The position numbers were made by a program, and so were the translations under genes. Shown piece by piece: positions 13,601 through 25,000 of a stretch of 64,000 nucleotides of DNA (its first letter is position 1; every line of letters begins with the position of its first letter). The notes beneath the pieces are model-generated. The model was not told the DNA's origin, did not search any database, and saw only the letters and a list, made by a program, of their open reading frames with translations. The DNA is from Planococcus citri (Eukaryota > Arthropoda > Insecta > Hemiptera > Pseudococcidae). The stretch is from the NCBI RefSeq assembly GCF_950023065.1, contig NC_088680.1, positions 68,361,350 through 68,425,349 on the forward strand. Direction: 5' to 3'.

Positions 13601-15496
13601 AATCTCCCATAAGAAAATACAAGAAAGGGGAGGAGAGGAAAATTAAATCAATTTGATAATATCGATAGTATGAATATTGAAAAAAAACCAACGTGCAGAA
13701 CTCAATAAGAATAGGTAATAAGATCCACAATAAGAAAATGAAGTAAAATTAATCACAAATGCCCAGTTTTGTCATATCTTCTATCCCAATTCCAAATACA
13801 TATAAATTACTTTTACCATTCTAAAATGTTATATGAGAAATGTTGATTACAAAATTACAAAACATCATAAATACTATCTGCATTTGTCACGACGATTTCA
13901 ATATGGGACACCTTGTATAAAAGCAGCATAGATGATATAGTGAAGGTGTGCAAGGATCAAATTACTCCAATACGAAATTTCATTCGATATTTTTTCAACA
14001 CCTTTGAATTCTTTGAAGGGTTGAATTGAATGAAAATGTATTTTATTTCAACTCGATCGAAAGACGTTTTCATTCATCTATTTATAAAAACACAACACAA
14101 CCCAACCCAAGTTATCGGTGGATAATACGTTGAAAAATAAATATCCTGGATTGTTCTACACCACATCAATTATCCCTACGTAGACCTATTTTAAATTCAA
14201 ACACCTTCACTGGCTAGGTGTGTTTTTCACCTACGAGTTCATTGTACTCATCTTCATTTCATGTAGGTAATTTCACGTCGAGATTATAAGGACGAACGTA
14301 TTTCTATCTATCTTATTTTACGCAGGTGTACGATAAAGAATTAATTACCTTTGGTAAAACGTAAGCATTAGGGCCAGTTTGAAAGAGCGTTTGACGTCCG
14401 CCAGCTCCAAAAGCGTCCAAATTAATAAAACATACGATCTCATTGATCCATTTATGTTTAGTGATAAATCCATGCGACCCCTGAAACGACAAAAATGACC
14501 AATTTTGATGCTAAAACACGATACCATCTATCAAGATGTTTATAGAGAAAAGACACTTTACCGAAATCCCATCCACTTTGGCACCGTTGAATAAAAATAT
14601 GACGTTTCTTCTGATCGGATGATCTACAATCGACATTACAAGCAGAACTTCCAGCATGACAGCGCAGTTTGAACCGCCGTCGCTCGTACCTAAAAATAAA
14701 ATTAACACTTTATACTATAAGGAAATCACTATTCTATAGGACATTTTTTTTTGTTCACCGTAACGGTATCGTTCGTTATATTATGCAAATTCATCGTAGG
14801 TATACGACGAAGAAGAACGTGGGTAACATGCAAATTCGAGTAAGTAACGCTGGATAATTTACTGACCTGGACTGGCGAAACTCGAGTCGAAATGACAATT
14901 CACTAGAACACTTTCGGTCGCGTTGAATTTCGAGTACAATTTGACGACGATGTTTTGCAAATTTCCATACACTATTTGCTTTCGGAAAGCTCTGCCTCGA
15001 GGATCGACTTCGCTAAAATTACCGCTGACTACTTGTATATCTAGGTCTATTCCATTCCACGAAGGAGGCTCACGTTTCTTGATACGTTCGATCTGGCAAA
15101 GCAAATAATCAACGGTCAAGACTTCGTTTTCGTAGCTACCGATCGGTTTGGGACCGATTTCATCCAGTTCTTTGAGGTATTCCATCGCTCGAACGCCGGA
15201 AATTCTGTACAATTGAAAAATAACATCCGGATATAGCTTACATTTCGAATAATCATCGACTCATCGTAAACAAAAAGTACCTAGATACCGAACCTGTTAG
15301 TATTTGCAGGATCTAACTCATCTTCGGTTAATCCTTTCGGGCACGAATTCAAAGCCCATGAAGCAATCACCATCAATATTATGGCTGCCAAAAATACGCC
15401 GACGAAAAATTTCGTGTTCAATATGGCCTGTTGAGAATACAGCCTGTAATTTATCCTATCACCAATTCTAGTATATTGGCGTACTAATCTTTCTCC
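10112..15496 (-). CDS. ERMP1-like M28 metallopeptidase homologue, partial, active site degraded
   Basis: Six exons join in phase: 15296 region (15294-15496), 14867-15204, 14562-14689, 14349-14480, 10545-10665 and 10112-10411. Together they give about 400 residues that follow endoplasmic reticulum metallopeptidase 1 closely: a cytosolic start, one membrane helix, the M28 peptidase domain in the ER lumen, then the start of the membrane-rich C-terminal part. The family uses two zinc ions to remove residues from peptides in the ER. Here HFDSS and TSD keep the first ligands and INLDAFG keeps an acidic ligand. The Glu-Glu pair expected after FNGA is replaced by KV, and the expected HTKYD motif reads QTSSD. 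Catalysis is therefore unlikely. Frames are open and splice sites sound. The first coding exon and all exons after 10112 were not found. The family call is firm; loss of activity is inference. Confidence 0.88.
10666..14348. other. 3.7-kb intron of the M28-like gene
   Basis: The stretch separates two phase-0 splice sites (aaag/gtaatt at 14348 and the cgcag acceptor at 10666). It is AT-rich and contains mononucleotide runs, a copy of an A13 tract near 12030 and no other exon I could recognise. Short frames here, such as 11255-11577, overlap on both strands and are composition noise. Confidence 0.6.
14349..14689 (-). CDS. M28-like gene: catalytic-core exons with Glu-Glu replaced by Lys-Val
   Basis: Two exons (14562-14689 and 14349-14480) are separated by an 81-bp intron. 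The first continues the zinc site as GTSDGGSNCAVMLE: the bridging Asp is kept, but the second Asp seen in ERMP1 (SDD) is Gly. It ends FLFNGAKVDGIS, where relatives read NGAEE. The second of those Glu residues is a zinc ligand and the first is the general base. The next exon continues GSHGFITKHKW, then FINLDAFGAGG and FQTGP. There is no gap in the alignment, so both Glu residues are substituted, not skipped by splicing. Confidence 0.85.
14867..15204 (-). CDS. M28-like gene: exon with the first zinc-ligand motif
   Basis: The exon is 338 nt long, starting one base into a codon and ending in phase 1. It carries the family's first peptidase block: AMEYLKELDEIGPKPIGSYEN, a linker, then VLVNCHFDSSFASPG. 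His and Asp of HFD are the first zinc ligand and its partner in M28 enzymes, and both are kept. The donor is ccag/gtcagt. Confidence 0.88.
15294..15496 (-). CDS. M28-like gene: N-terminal membrane-anchor exon
   Basis: This 203-nt exon starts after an ctatag acceptor and ends at a cag/gttcgg donor in phase 2. It encodes a basic, cytosol-like stretch (GERLVRQYTRIGDRINYRL), then a hydrophobic helix around FFVGVFLAAIILMVIAS. The luminal linker before the peptidase domain follows. This is the expected anchor of ERMP1 relatives. An internal acceptor at 15427 would give a shorter exon, but the frame is open to 15496 and the longer form fits the family better. Confidence 0.7.
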
Positions 15497-17364
15497 CTAT
15501 AGAATAGAAATTCAAGTATCAACGTTGTGAAATGTCAACGAAGAAAACTGATCATTTTGATCATGCGATTAATTTTTATAAATTGAGTTCATACCTCTAG
15601 CTCTATTTTTCGATGAGGTTATCGATCGAATGCGTCTGTTTATCTACGATCACCGGTATAGTTTTCCTCGATTCAGGGTACGGTTTCAAAATCAATGAAG
15701 CGATATTTACTACAAAAACGAACACGAATACGAATTATTCAATGAGTATTTTAACGAATGCACGATTTTCATACATAAAACGTCGACTAATTGCACCAGT
15801 TACGACAGAGTTTACGTTAGATTTACGACTACGCGTACGAAATAGCACCGGTTCAATTTGTAGGAGTGTATAGGTTTACATTCCTACGCAACGACTTCAA
15901 TTTTAAACTTGCAGAATCTTGTGTAAAAGTTTTCAAACTGCCAAAATGTGCGAATCGAAAATCGAACGTTACCATTATCTACGCCTTTTTCGTTCAGATT
16001 ATCATCTCTTATAAATGATCGATTCGATTAATTTTCCCGCATGTAGGAATTCCTGCGTATGCAACTAATTTAATTTATATCTACTACTACTTAGGCACCG
16101 TTATTACTATTGTAGCTATTTTAATGAACAGCGAATTAAGAATCAAGTAATTGATTGAAAATCTACTTGTAAGTTGGTCTGTAAAAAATTGAGGAATCCA
16201 AGTTATGGGTACTCGAAGTAAAGCCAACGCAAATGTTATTTTATTTGTGAGTTATTACGAACATTAACAGTTTACCTATATTTGCAGAAACTGTCTAAAT
16301 TGAGCAAAAAAAGAAAAGTATTCAGCTAAATTATACCACGAAAATCATGACAGTGGTTGATACATAGATATCATTAAAGTAGATGAAAATGACGAAATTT
16401 TTTTTAACATTCATGGTAAATTAGCGGATTTTGCGTTAAATTGATCTAAAGTGAAGTAAATTACAAAAAACATGAAAAAATTGTTTTCCGTCATAATTAC
16501 TTATAAATTCACTTAAATCACAATAAAAGTAGGTACATAGGTTTAGTTATGTGAAAAGCAAGCGAAAGTTGCTAAAATATTGTCAAAATTATGCAAAACA
16601 ATACCTACAGAAATATTCTCATCTAATTTTTTTTTTAAATCTCATGAACTTGCTCAAAAATCATTAAAAAAAAAAAAGACGCAAAAAATTATAAAATTTT
16701 GCAAATTATGTCACAACATTAAAAGATTAAAGTTGCTTAAAATGAAGAAAATTAATTAGAAAATGTTTGAAAAATTGATGAATATCATCAAAAAAGTGTG
16801 AAATAATGTTTCAATATTTATAAGAAACTCTCAAAATTTACAAAAATGAAAAAAACAAAGTACATTTCAAAAATTTTTCAAAATACGAAAAAAGTGAAAA
16901 TTGCGTAACTATTTTTTTTATTTTTACATGGCTGAATTCACTTGTAATCATGAACTAATACGAGGTTATTTTATTTTATTACTTACCTTACCTACCTAAT
17001 ATTGCGAAGATGATAAAAATGAAAAAATTCAACAAAATGTTCTAAAACTGAAGATGAATTAGCACATCCGGTGGATAATGAATAATGATTTGATCTGATC
17101 AGATCTATAATTAAGTACATCCTGGGAATATCCGGAACTGATCAGATCTACTCAAGCGTGATTAGCAGATCTAATAATTTTCCACAAGAGTAACATGAAA
17201 CATTCGTGAAATATTGCAAATGTTGCACAAAATATGAACGGAATAGCTTGAAATTATCAAAAAAAATCTATTAAATTGGAGTGAAAATGGCTGAAAATTG
17301 AAGAAAAAAATGTACCTATTTTGATGCATTGATACAAATGATACATAGGTGGTACATCTATGTG
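15497..17364. other. upstream region of the M28-like gene, start exon not resolved
   Basis: The first coding exon of the minus-strand M28-like gene should lie here. A minus-strand stretch near 15610-15720 is open and GC-balanced but ends at a TAG and has no convincing start. It may be untranslated leader. The remainder (16100-17360) is AT-rich with no gene seen; direct words such as ctgatcagatct recur around 17090-17170. Confidence 0.4.
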
Positions 17365-17586
17365 CAGGGTGGACAGAAATATCGATCGTGAACCCCTGAA
17401 AAACTAAAAAAGCTGTCTGCTAAATATTTCGGTTGGTTACAGTGAATGATAATAATGATAGCATATGATTGGTTGTTGGACTGAGATGATAACTCTCCAC
17501 CAACCATATACATCTATTTCACGTTGCCAACCTATATTTTTAATGAAAAACTTTCTCTGGGGTTCACGATATATCTGTCCACCCTG
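17365..17586. mobile_element. 222-bp MITE with about 30-bp terminal inverted repeats
   Basis: The left end begins cagggtggacagaaatatcg and the right end is its near-exact reverse complement, finishing ctgtccaccctg. Over about 30 bp the arms differ by a small indel and one base. The 160-bp core has no coding capacity. I could not define a target-site duplication from the flanks, so the superfamily is open. Confidence 0.8.
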
Positions 17587-18618
17587 TACTTTGACCTGTA
17601 CATATACGTAATACGTATCCTACTTATGCAATTAATATTTTAGGCATCATCATTACCAAAATTAGAATATTGCATAGGCAACACATTCCCCACTTACGAG
17701 TCCGAATTCCGATATGTCACATATTAAATATGTACTTGAAGGAGTGAAACGAGAAACGTGTAAACCCAAAAATCACTACACCTCTGGCTCTATATTGGGG
17801 CATTTGCGGTTATGAGGATTGCATACTTACTCTGTGTCCTATGTCCTGTTATTACTATTTTTCATTTTTTTTCAAAATAACTTGAGATAGAAGCAATTTT
17901 GGAAGTTTCTCATAATAACAGATAACTTGATTGAAAAAGGATGAAGTAAGCATTCAATTGGCACAATTTTTTTCGATGAAACTCGAATGACATTTCATCC
18001 AACCAAGTCTTTATAAATAACTTCCAAAATTGCTTAATTTTCAATTCATTTTTAAAAAACGATAAAATATCGATAACAAAACACCAACCCGGAGGACATG
18101 TAATGCAATCCGCACAAACGCAAATGCCCAATTTTAATGAGCTGGTGCTCAACCAACTCAACACTTTCAAAGCGTTGAAGAATTAACAATTAAACGAAGT
18201 ATCAGGCATGATTACTCAATCGATGTGGTCTGAAATCACCTTCAAGTTTTATTTCAAGAAAAAATTGATCATGTTATTTAAGGGGTCCGCAGGAATTTCT
18301 CATCAATGTTATCTGACACGTGAATCAAAAAATTATAAGAAAACAGTACGTACAAATTATAAACAGTTCAGTGTAATTTTTTAGAAGAAATAATATACAA
18401 CAGACTTGGCATATATGAATAGAAATATTTGATTATTTTAAGGTTTCCATAAACTAACACAGCCATCTTCGCTGAACGAACATAAATTCTTCAAAAGAAA
18501 TAATTTACAACGCACTTAAAAATATAAATATAAATATTCGATCAAATTAACAAAGCCATGCATTGAAACAACATACAAAATATATCTTACTTAATGCGAA
18601 AGTCATCATTCATCTAAC
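17587..18618. other. 3' flank of the C1B-like gene
   Basis: This is downstream sequence of the minus-strand C1B-like gene. It probably holds the 3' untranslated region just left of 18619. The words cttcaaaagaaataa-type and tagaagaaataatatacaac occur as a short imperfect direct repeat at about 18380-18400 and 18490-18510. The frame at 17910-18170 has no recognisable domain. Confidence 0.4.
18248..18253 (-). terminator. possible polyadenylation signal of the C1B-like gene
   Basis: An AATAAA lies on the minus strand about 366 nt after the stop codon of the C1B-like gene. It is the first canonical hexamer I found downstream. In DNA this AT-rich such a hexamer is common by chance. Confidence 0.3.
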
Positions 18619-19020
18619 CTAGCGAATACCTGCTTTTTTCAGAAACTCTTCAGTACTTCCTCCACTCGCCATCATCTCCGCATACTCTAGCGCGAGTCTC
18701 TTCATGAATTGCTCCGCACCTAATTCTCTTCTTCTAGCTAGCTCTTCCTTTTCACTCTTTTCGTCTTCGAATATTAAATAATCGTAATCATTCTCATATT
18801 CCAGGGGTTGATTGTTTCGAAAATAACAATCCTCTTTTCTAGCTACTCCTTCCTTTTCACGCTCTTCGTCTTCTAGTATCAAATCATGACATTCTTCGAC
18901 ATATTCCACGAGTTGAGTACATGGCTCTTTTATTTTTAACGACTCGTCGCAAAGTTTTGCTAAGGATTGGACCGGTTCGACTACGTTTCCCAGACAGTAT
19001 TCAGTTTCTAAACAAATCCT
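18619..19020 (-). CDS. C1B-like gene: terminal exon with a new acidic duplicated tail
   Basis: The exon starts after a tttttcag acceptor with RICLETEYCLG and ends at TAG 18619-18621. Only scattered vestiges of bleomycin hydrolase remain in order (ICL, VEY, NNQP). The rest is acidic and helical: VEYVEECHDLILEDEEREKE and LEYENDYDYLIFEDEKSEKE are two copies of one unit of about 40 residues. A last helix ends STEEFLKKAGIR. The catalytic His (Thr-His-Ala context) and Asn (Glu-Asn-Ser-Trp context) of the family are absent from this exon, and I found no further exon. Confidence 0.8.
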   Translation of the reverse strand, partial: RICLETEYCLGNVVEPVQSLAKLCDESLKIKEPCTQLVEYVEECHDLILEDEEREKEGVARKEDCYFRNNQPLEYENDYDYLIFEDEKSEKEELARRRELGAEQFMKRLALEYAEMMASGGSTEEFLKKAGIR

Positions 19021-22000
19021 CTGAAAAAGAGAGCATACAAAAAAAAAAGGTTTATATCATAGCGAAAACTCGAATGTACTCTTTTTCTCAGAGAACTTAC
19101 TTGATCATCGACGTTGAAAACAGGTTCAACATATTTTTTGTAAAAATCTAAAGGTGTTATTGGTCCTTTCGATTGGTACTGTTTAAATTTATCCAAATAT
19201 TTCCATGTAAATATCAAATCAGGAATACCGCCCATCCAAATGGCTATTGTTCCGAATATGTTAAACATCTTGCCGTCGATTGCACGCTCCAAGTCGGCGT
19301 CGCTCTTTCCGTCTTTGACCATTGTACGTAAAAAATTGGCGAATTCGCAAACCTATGAAAAAAAAATCGTACAGATATTTTGAAAAAGTTAAGATTATTT
19401 TTCTTTTTTTGATGCCATATGATGCGTGAGGTGAGGAATTTGGCGTTACTTTTATCGTTAGCCTCGAATTGAGTTCATCGCTGTGTACCGGATCGTCTGA
19501 TGTGGGGAAATTTTCCTCCGGCATCAACCCGTATCTAGTGATTAAATTTAAAAGGACGTTCCATTGTTCGCCCTCCTTTATCGGAGTCTGTAACGAGAAA
19601 AATGTGTGATTTATTAATAGCGAATTTTGAAAACCTTCGTACAGCCATAATCGACCAGTATCCTGAAATTACTTTAGATTTTCAGAATTTCACATTGTAT
19701 TAAAAAAATTAGATTTCAGATGAAATTATTAAAATTTCTCTCAGAAGTGACCAAAAATCCAACAGTTCTAAAACTGAACTCCTTAAAAATAACCAGAACT
19801 TTCAAGAGTCAAAAATTATAAAAAATAATTCACATTCTGAAAAGTAACCGAAAATATTAAAAAAAAAATTACCGAAGCTTCAAGTTGAAAAAGATTTCAA
19901 AAAAAAGGTGACCAAAAGTTTTGAAAAAGCATGGAAGGAATTTCCTCAAGAGTGCAAAAATTGATCTACATTTTCAGAAGTAATTAGAATCGCAAAATAT
20001 AGAAAGGTGACTAAAAGTTTTAAAAAAAGACCAGACCACCACAAGGTCACGAAAACTCGTCGTAAGATCAAAAAAAAAATGGAAAAGGTGACCGTAAATT
20101 CAAAAACTACAAAAAGTTCTAGATAAAAATTGAGCACTCTCAGAAGTTCAAAATCCAAAAACTATGAAAAAATACTTGAAAATTCCAAAAAGTCACCAAA
20201 AACATTAAAAATGACAAAATACATACTTATTCTAAAGAAAAAAGGATGAAACATCCTCAGAATTCCAAAATTGAAAAAAAAAATTGTCAACAATTTTTCA
20301 AAAAGCAACTAGAAATCATGGAAAATAGCAAAACTCTCAGAAATCACCAAAAAAACAGAAAGAAAGTGATCGACAGTTTCAAACAAGACAACGCCTTCAA
20401 ACCGTCACAAAAACTCTGAGTGAAAAAAAAATCAAAAAAGTGGCTAAAAATTCCAAAAAAGAACAAGACTTTCAAAAAGTTCAAAAATTACCGCGAATTC
20501 TCAGGTCAACAAAAGCTCTAAAAAATGACCAAACATTCTGAAAAAAGATTGACCTCCTAAACAGTTCAAAATCTTATCAAAGTCTCAGAAGTAACCACAA
20601 AATATTTTTAAAAAATGAGAAAACGCTTCAATAAAGACCAGGCGTCCAAAAAGTCATAAGAATTCGTGATCAGAAGTCCTAACAAATAATTAAGCTTCAA
20701 GAGACCAAAAACTTCAAGAAATGACCCAGAATCTTGAACAATAATCGAAGTCTCAAAAGACATTAATAAAATGAAAAGTAACTAAAATTTCCTAAAAAAA
20801 ATTATAAAAATCCTCAGGATTCAAAAATTATCAATTGAGACCAGAAACTTGAAAAGTGGCCAAAAGTTTGACTAAAAAATTCCAAAACATGAATAATAAC
20901 CGACGTTTCAGAAGTCTTACAAAAATATAAAAAGTGATTAAAAGTTTCAAAAAGTCATAAAAACCCTGAAAACAAATCCAAAAGGGAATCCAAAAATACT
21001 AAAAAAAAAAATGGATAACAACTTCAAAAAATGACCAAAAATACATATTAATAAATGACCCAAGATTTGCAAAAAAAAAAACAACAACACGAAGTGACGA
21101 CAAAAGTTTTAAAAAAAAAACAATCCTCCAGAAAATCACAAAAAAAAAAACAAAAAATGAGCAGACATTTTTAAGTCACAAAAAATTCACAAAAATTGAC
21201 CAAAAATTCCAAAATTTATCGAGCTACCAAAAGTGACTAAAAATCTCATTAGCCTGCATTTTGGGCTAAAATTCAAAAAAAAAATTTAAAAAACGATCAA
21301 AAACGCTGAAAAAATGACCAGAAATGTAAAAGAATATCAAGAGTCCAAAAACGTTTAAAGGTGACCAGAAATTTTCAACGACCCGTGTGTTTCAAAAAAT
21401 TGCTAAAAACTGTAGAATAATGATCAAAAATTCTACAGAAGACCAAGCCTCCAAAAAGTTGGTAAGATTTCTTCAGAATTCAAAACAAAAATTTCAAAAT
21501 GACCAGAAATCCCGAAATGGGAAATGGAACGATCTTCTGAAGTGACTAGAAAGCTCATAAGGTGACCAAAAAATTGGCAAGCAAAACGTTCAAGGGAATA
21601 AAAATACTGAAAAATGAAAAAAAAAAAAATCAAAAATTCAACAGAAATCCTAAAAAATTACCAAAATTTTCAAAAACACCAAAACCTAGGCTAAGGGTTC
21701 AAATGCGACGAAAACTCTCAAGAGTCGTAAGAATTCCAGAAGTGACCAATCTCACAAAAATAACCAAAACTTGAGCGTTCAAAAATTCCACCCCCCCCCC
21801 TCAAATTTTGATCAAAACTTCACATCATTATCCATGTTTTTTTTTTTAGAATCCCATCGAATGTAAATATACACAATTGTACACCAAATAAATAACGTGA
21901 AAAAATATCACCGATATCTTACAGAACGCAAATACGACTCCAATCTGCCATCGACAGGTTCGTTTTTTCGGGCGGTGTGGACAACCAGCTTAAAAAAAAA

Positions 22001-25000
22001 ATAACTACGTTCCATCTGCGAACATAAATTCGTAAAATTCAAATGAATATCATAAAATACACATCCGTTGAAAAATCTTCACCAAATTCGTTGCCGGTTT
22101 TTTCAACATACCTTATCCCAGAAAGAAATAAATGGCTGACTGAACTTGAAATCTTCCAATTCGTATTTCTTGTTGAACGGTTTTCGAATCACATTTAATC
22201 CATCGAATATCCAACATCTTCCAGTAGATTTCTGACTGGTTCCCGGTTTTGTTTCCGCTTCGATCTGTCGGTGCAAAAAAACAAACACGAAACGAGGGTT
22301 AGAAAATAATAAGGTTAAAAAACAGAAAAAAAATACAAAAATCGCCAAAATTTGCAAAAAAAATTGATAACGATAAAAACTAAAAAAAAAATAATAAACC
22401 AAAAATTCCAAAAAAAAGTCTCAGTTTGTCAAAAGTAACCAGGAACTACCAAATGTACCTAACTTGAGGATTCAAAAAAAAAAAAAAAAAATACAAGCTC
22501 AGGAAAATTGACCAAAAACTCTCAAGAGTCCAAAAACTTTTCAAAAGTGACCAAAAATTTTCATCGACTGAAGTTTTGAAAATTGTTATAAACTACAGAA
22601 AAGTGATAAAAAATTCCATTGAGTAGGTACCTCGAGACAATGTGAAAATAATTGAAGCCCTCCCACACACACCACCTGGAGGGGGGGGGGGGCTGGGACC
22701 AAACTGATTGCGGGTTTCTTACTTATTAGGTGGGTATAGACACTGTAAAAAAATTCTGATATCTACGTTGGTATTAGGTATCCAGATTAACTCTTCGGAA
22801 AATTGAAAAAAAATAAAATTTCGAGTAGGTAAACCTAATTTTTTTGGAATTTTGAAAATTGACGTGTGTTAAAATACATATGACATTAATTGGGTATCAT
22901 GTCACACTACTCATCGATACGTACTTTAAAAGAAACCTGAGGAATCGGGTCTTGAACTCTGCTATTCGATATGCGTTCTTTTAACGGTTCGCTTCGTGTG
23001 CAAGCGTTCTGAGCCAAAATATCTATCGGATCGTTGTACTCATCGAAGGCAAATTTCATTTGATTTAAACAATTTTTGAATATCACTGAAACAAAAACAA
23101 AACATCAACATTAGTTAGAAAAGAATTAAACCAATACAATTGATTACGATCTACATCATTAAAATAGCTCAGAAGGGAGGGTAAATGAGACACAATTCAG
23201 TGAATGATACACCTTGAATAAAAATGTAGCATCTCAACCCAAAAAAGGAGGCAGGAGGGGGGGGGGGGATTTTCAAATGCAGCCAACATTGTAAGATTCT
23301 ACACAAGAGTGCTCGATTCCAAACACAAAAGATGCCGTTATAAAAAAATTTCGAGCGGAATTTCCGCTCCCAACCCAACCCCCTCCTCCTGTAGGTTTTC
23401 GGGTTAGAAAATTGAATTGCTTTGATGAGTGTGATAGGGCACCTTGCCCAATTGGCCAAATCGCAAAAAAGTCGAGCTTTTGGTAAAAAGTTTTATTGGA
23501 AAATGAAAATTTCCAAGAAACACAAATGTGACGTTTCCAAAAAAAAAAAAAATTGAATACTTACATGCAGAATTTTTTTTAAAAAAATTGACCAAAAATG
23601 TGTGTCAAAAACATTGAACAAAAGCACTCTTTCAAAAAATAAAATAAAACATGAATTAGAAAAAAATAAAAAAACAAGATTGAAAAAAAGTCATCTGGCA
23701 GTTCACAAATTCAGCGAGAATCAAATCTTGTTGACAAAAATGCCTTTGTTTATAAAGAATGAAGAAAAGAAAAATCTATACCGCTAAGAGAGGATTTTTT
23801 ATCAAGTCATAAAATCTTTTCGGAAATCCAGCCGAAATATGGCACAAAATTTAGCGAAATTGCGAGCTTTCTGGTAGGGGGTAACTATTAACTAATTATA
23901 AAAACATTTTCGCCTCAATTCACGAGATATAGCATAGAATTTTCTTTTATTTTGGGAAAAAATGAGTATTTTATCACTTCATTATATGAAGAAGAACAAA
24001 GAGAGAAATAGTGAACAAAAACACAAATCCACAGCGTAAATGAAATGAAAGACTGAACTCGTAAGTGAATTTGCATTTTTATTTACTGTTTTTACTATTT
24101 CTCTTCATCTTTATCTTCATATTCCAATATGTACCTACTATGTACACGAATACGTATTACGTACTGATTGTCGGACACATACCTAACGGTCGCACGTGGC
24201 CATTTGGGCATGTTTTGCCAAGTACCTACCTAACGTTACTAACATTGTCAACTGGGCTCCTTTTTCATAGATTGTTACTTCGTTTCCCTAATTTGGCAGC
24301 AGAGGGGGACCCCCTCTACATTGAGATTTGAACTTATCAAAGTGGATTTTAAGGTCGTGGTGAGGATGGAAAAAAATTGAAAAAAATTCAAGGTCATTGA
24401 AACTATAATTAAGTATTTTTACTTTGAAAATTTCAAGTGGATCAGTTGAAAACAGCCTGCAATACTTACCATAAAACTCATGAAAAACTTTATTTCATCT
24501 TGGGAATTCTGGAGTTGAAAAAATCAAAGGTGTAGCAAAATGTTCAAAATTGAAGGAAATACTAATTTTAACCCCCTCCCTGCACCCTTTAGATAAAAAA
24601 TGAACTGAATCAGCCGATGGAGTGCATAAGATTTCAAATGTCTACTCTTTTAAGAAACCGATTTTTCCTGAATAATTACAAAGGTTCATCGGGGTTGAGA
24701 AAATAAAAAAAAAACCAAACTGATAATTTTGGCAACAAAAAAAAACTTTTAACTATGACAGTTTATTCAAAAAAAAACAGAACTTTTTTATAATTTCGAT
24801 AAGAAACGGACCTTTCTGATCATTTTGGTGAAAACATGACCCTTTAAGCAATTTTGTGAAAAAAGGACCTTTATGACCAAAAATGAGGACTTCTTGATAT
24901 TTCGGACCAAAAATTAGGATTTTTTCACTATTTTTGCAGAAAGTGAGACTCTTTGATAATTTCAGGAAAAGTACTTATTAGACCAAAAACTGGTACTTTT

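Noticed and set aside
17910..18170. Cys-containing 86-codon frame (GICVCADCITCPPGW) downstream of the C1B-like gene, considered as its missing C-terminal exon
   Set aside because: It lacks the His and Asn blocks of the family, and the terminal exon already ends at a stop with no donor.
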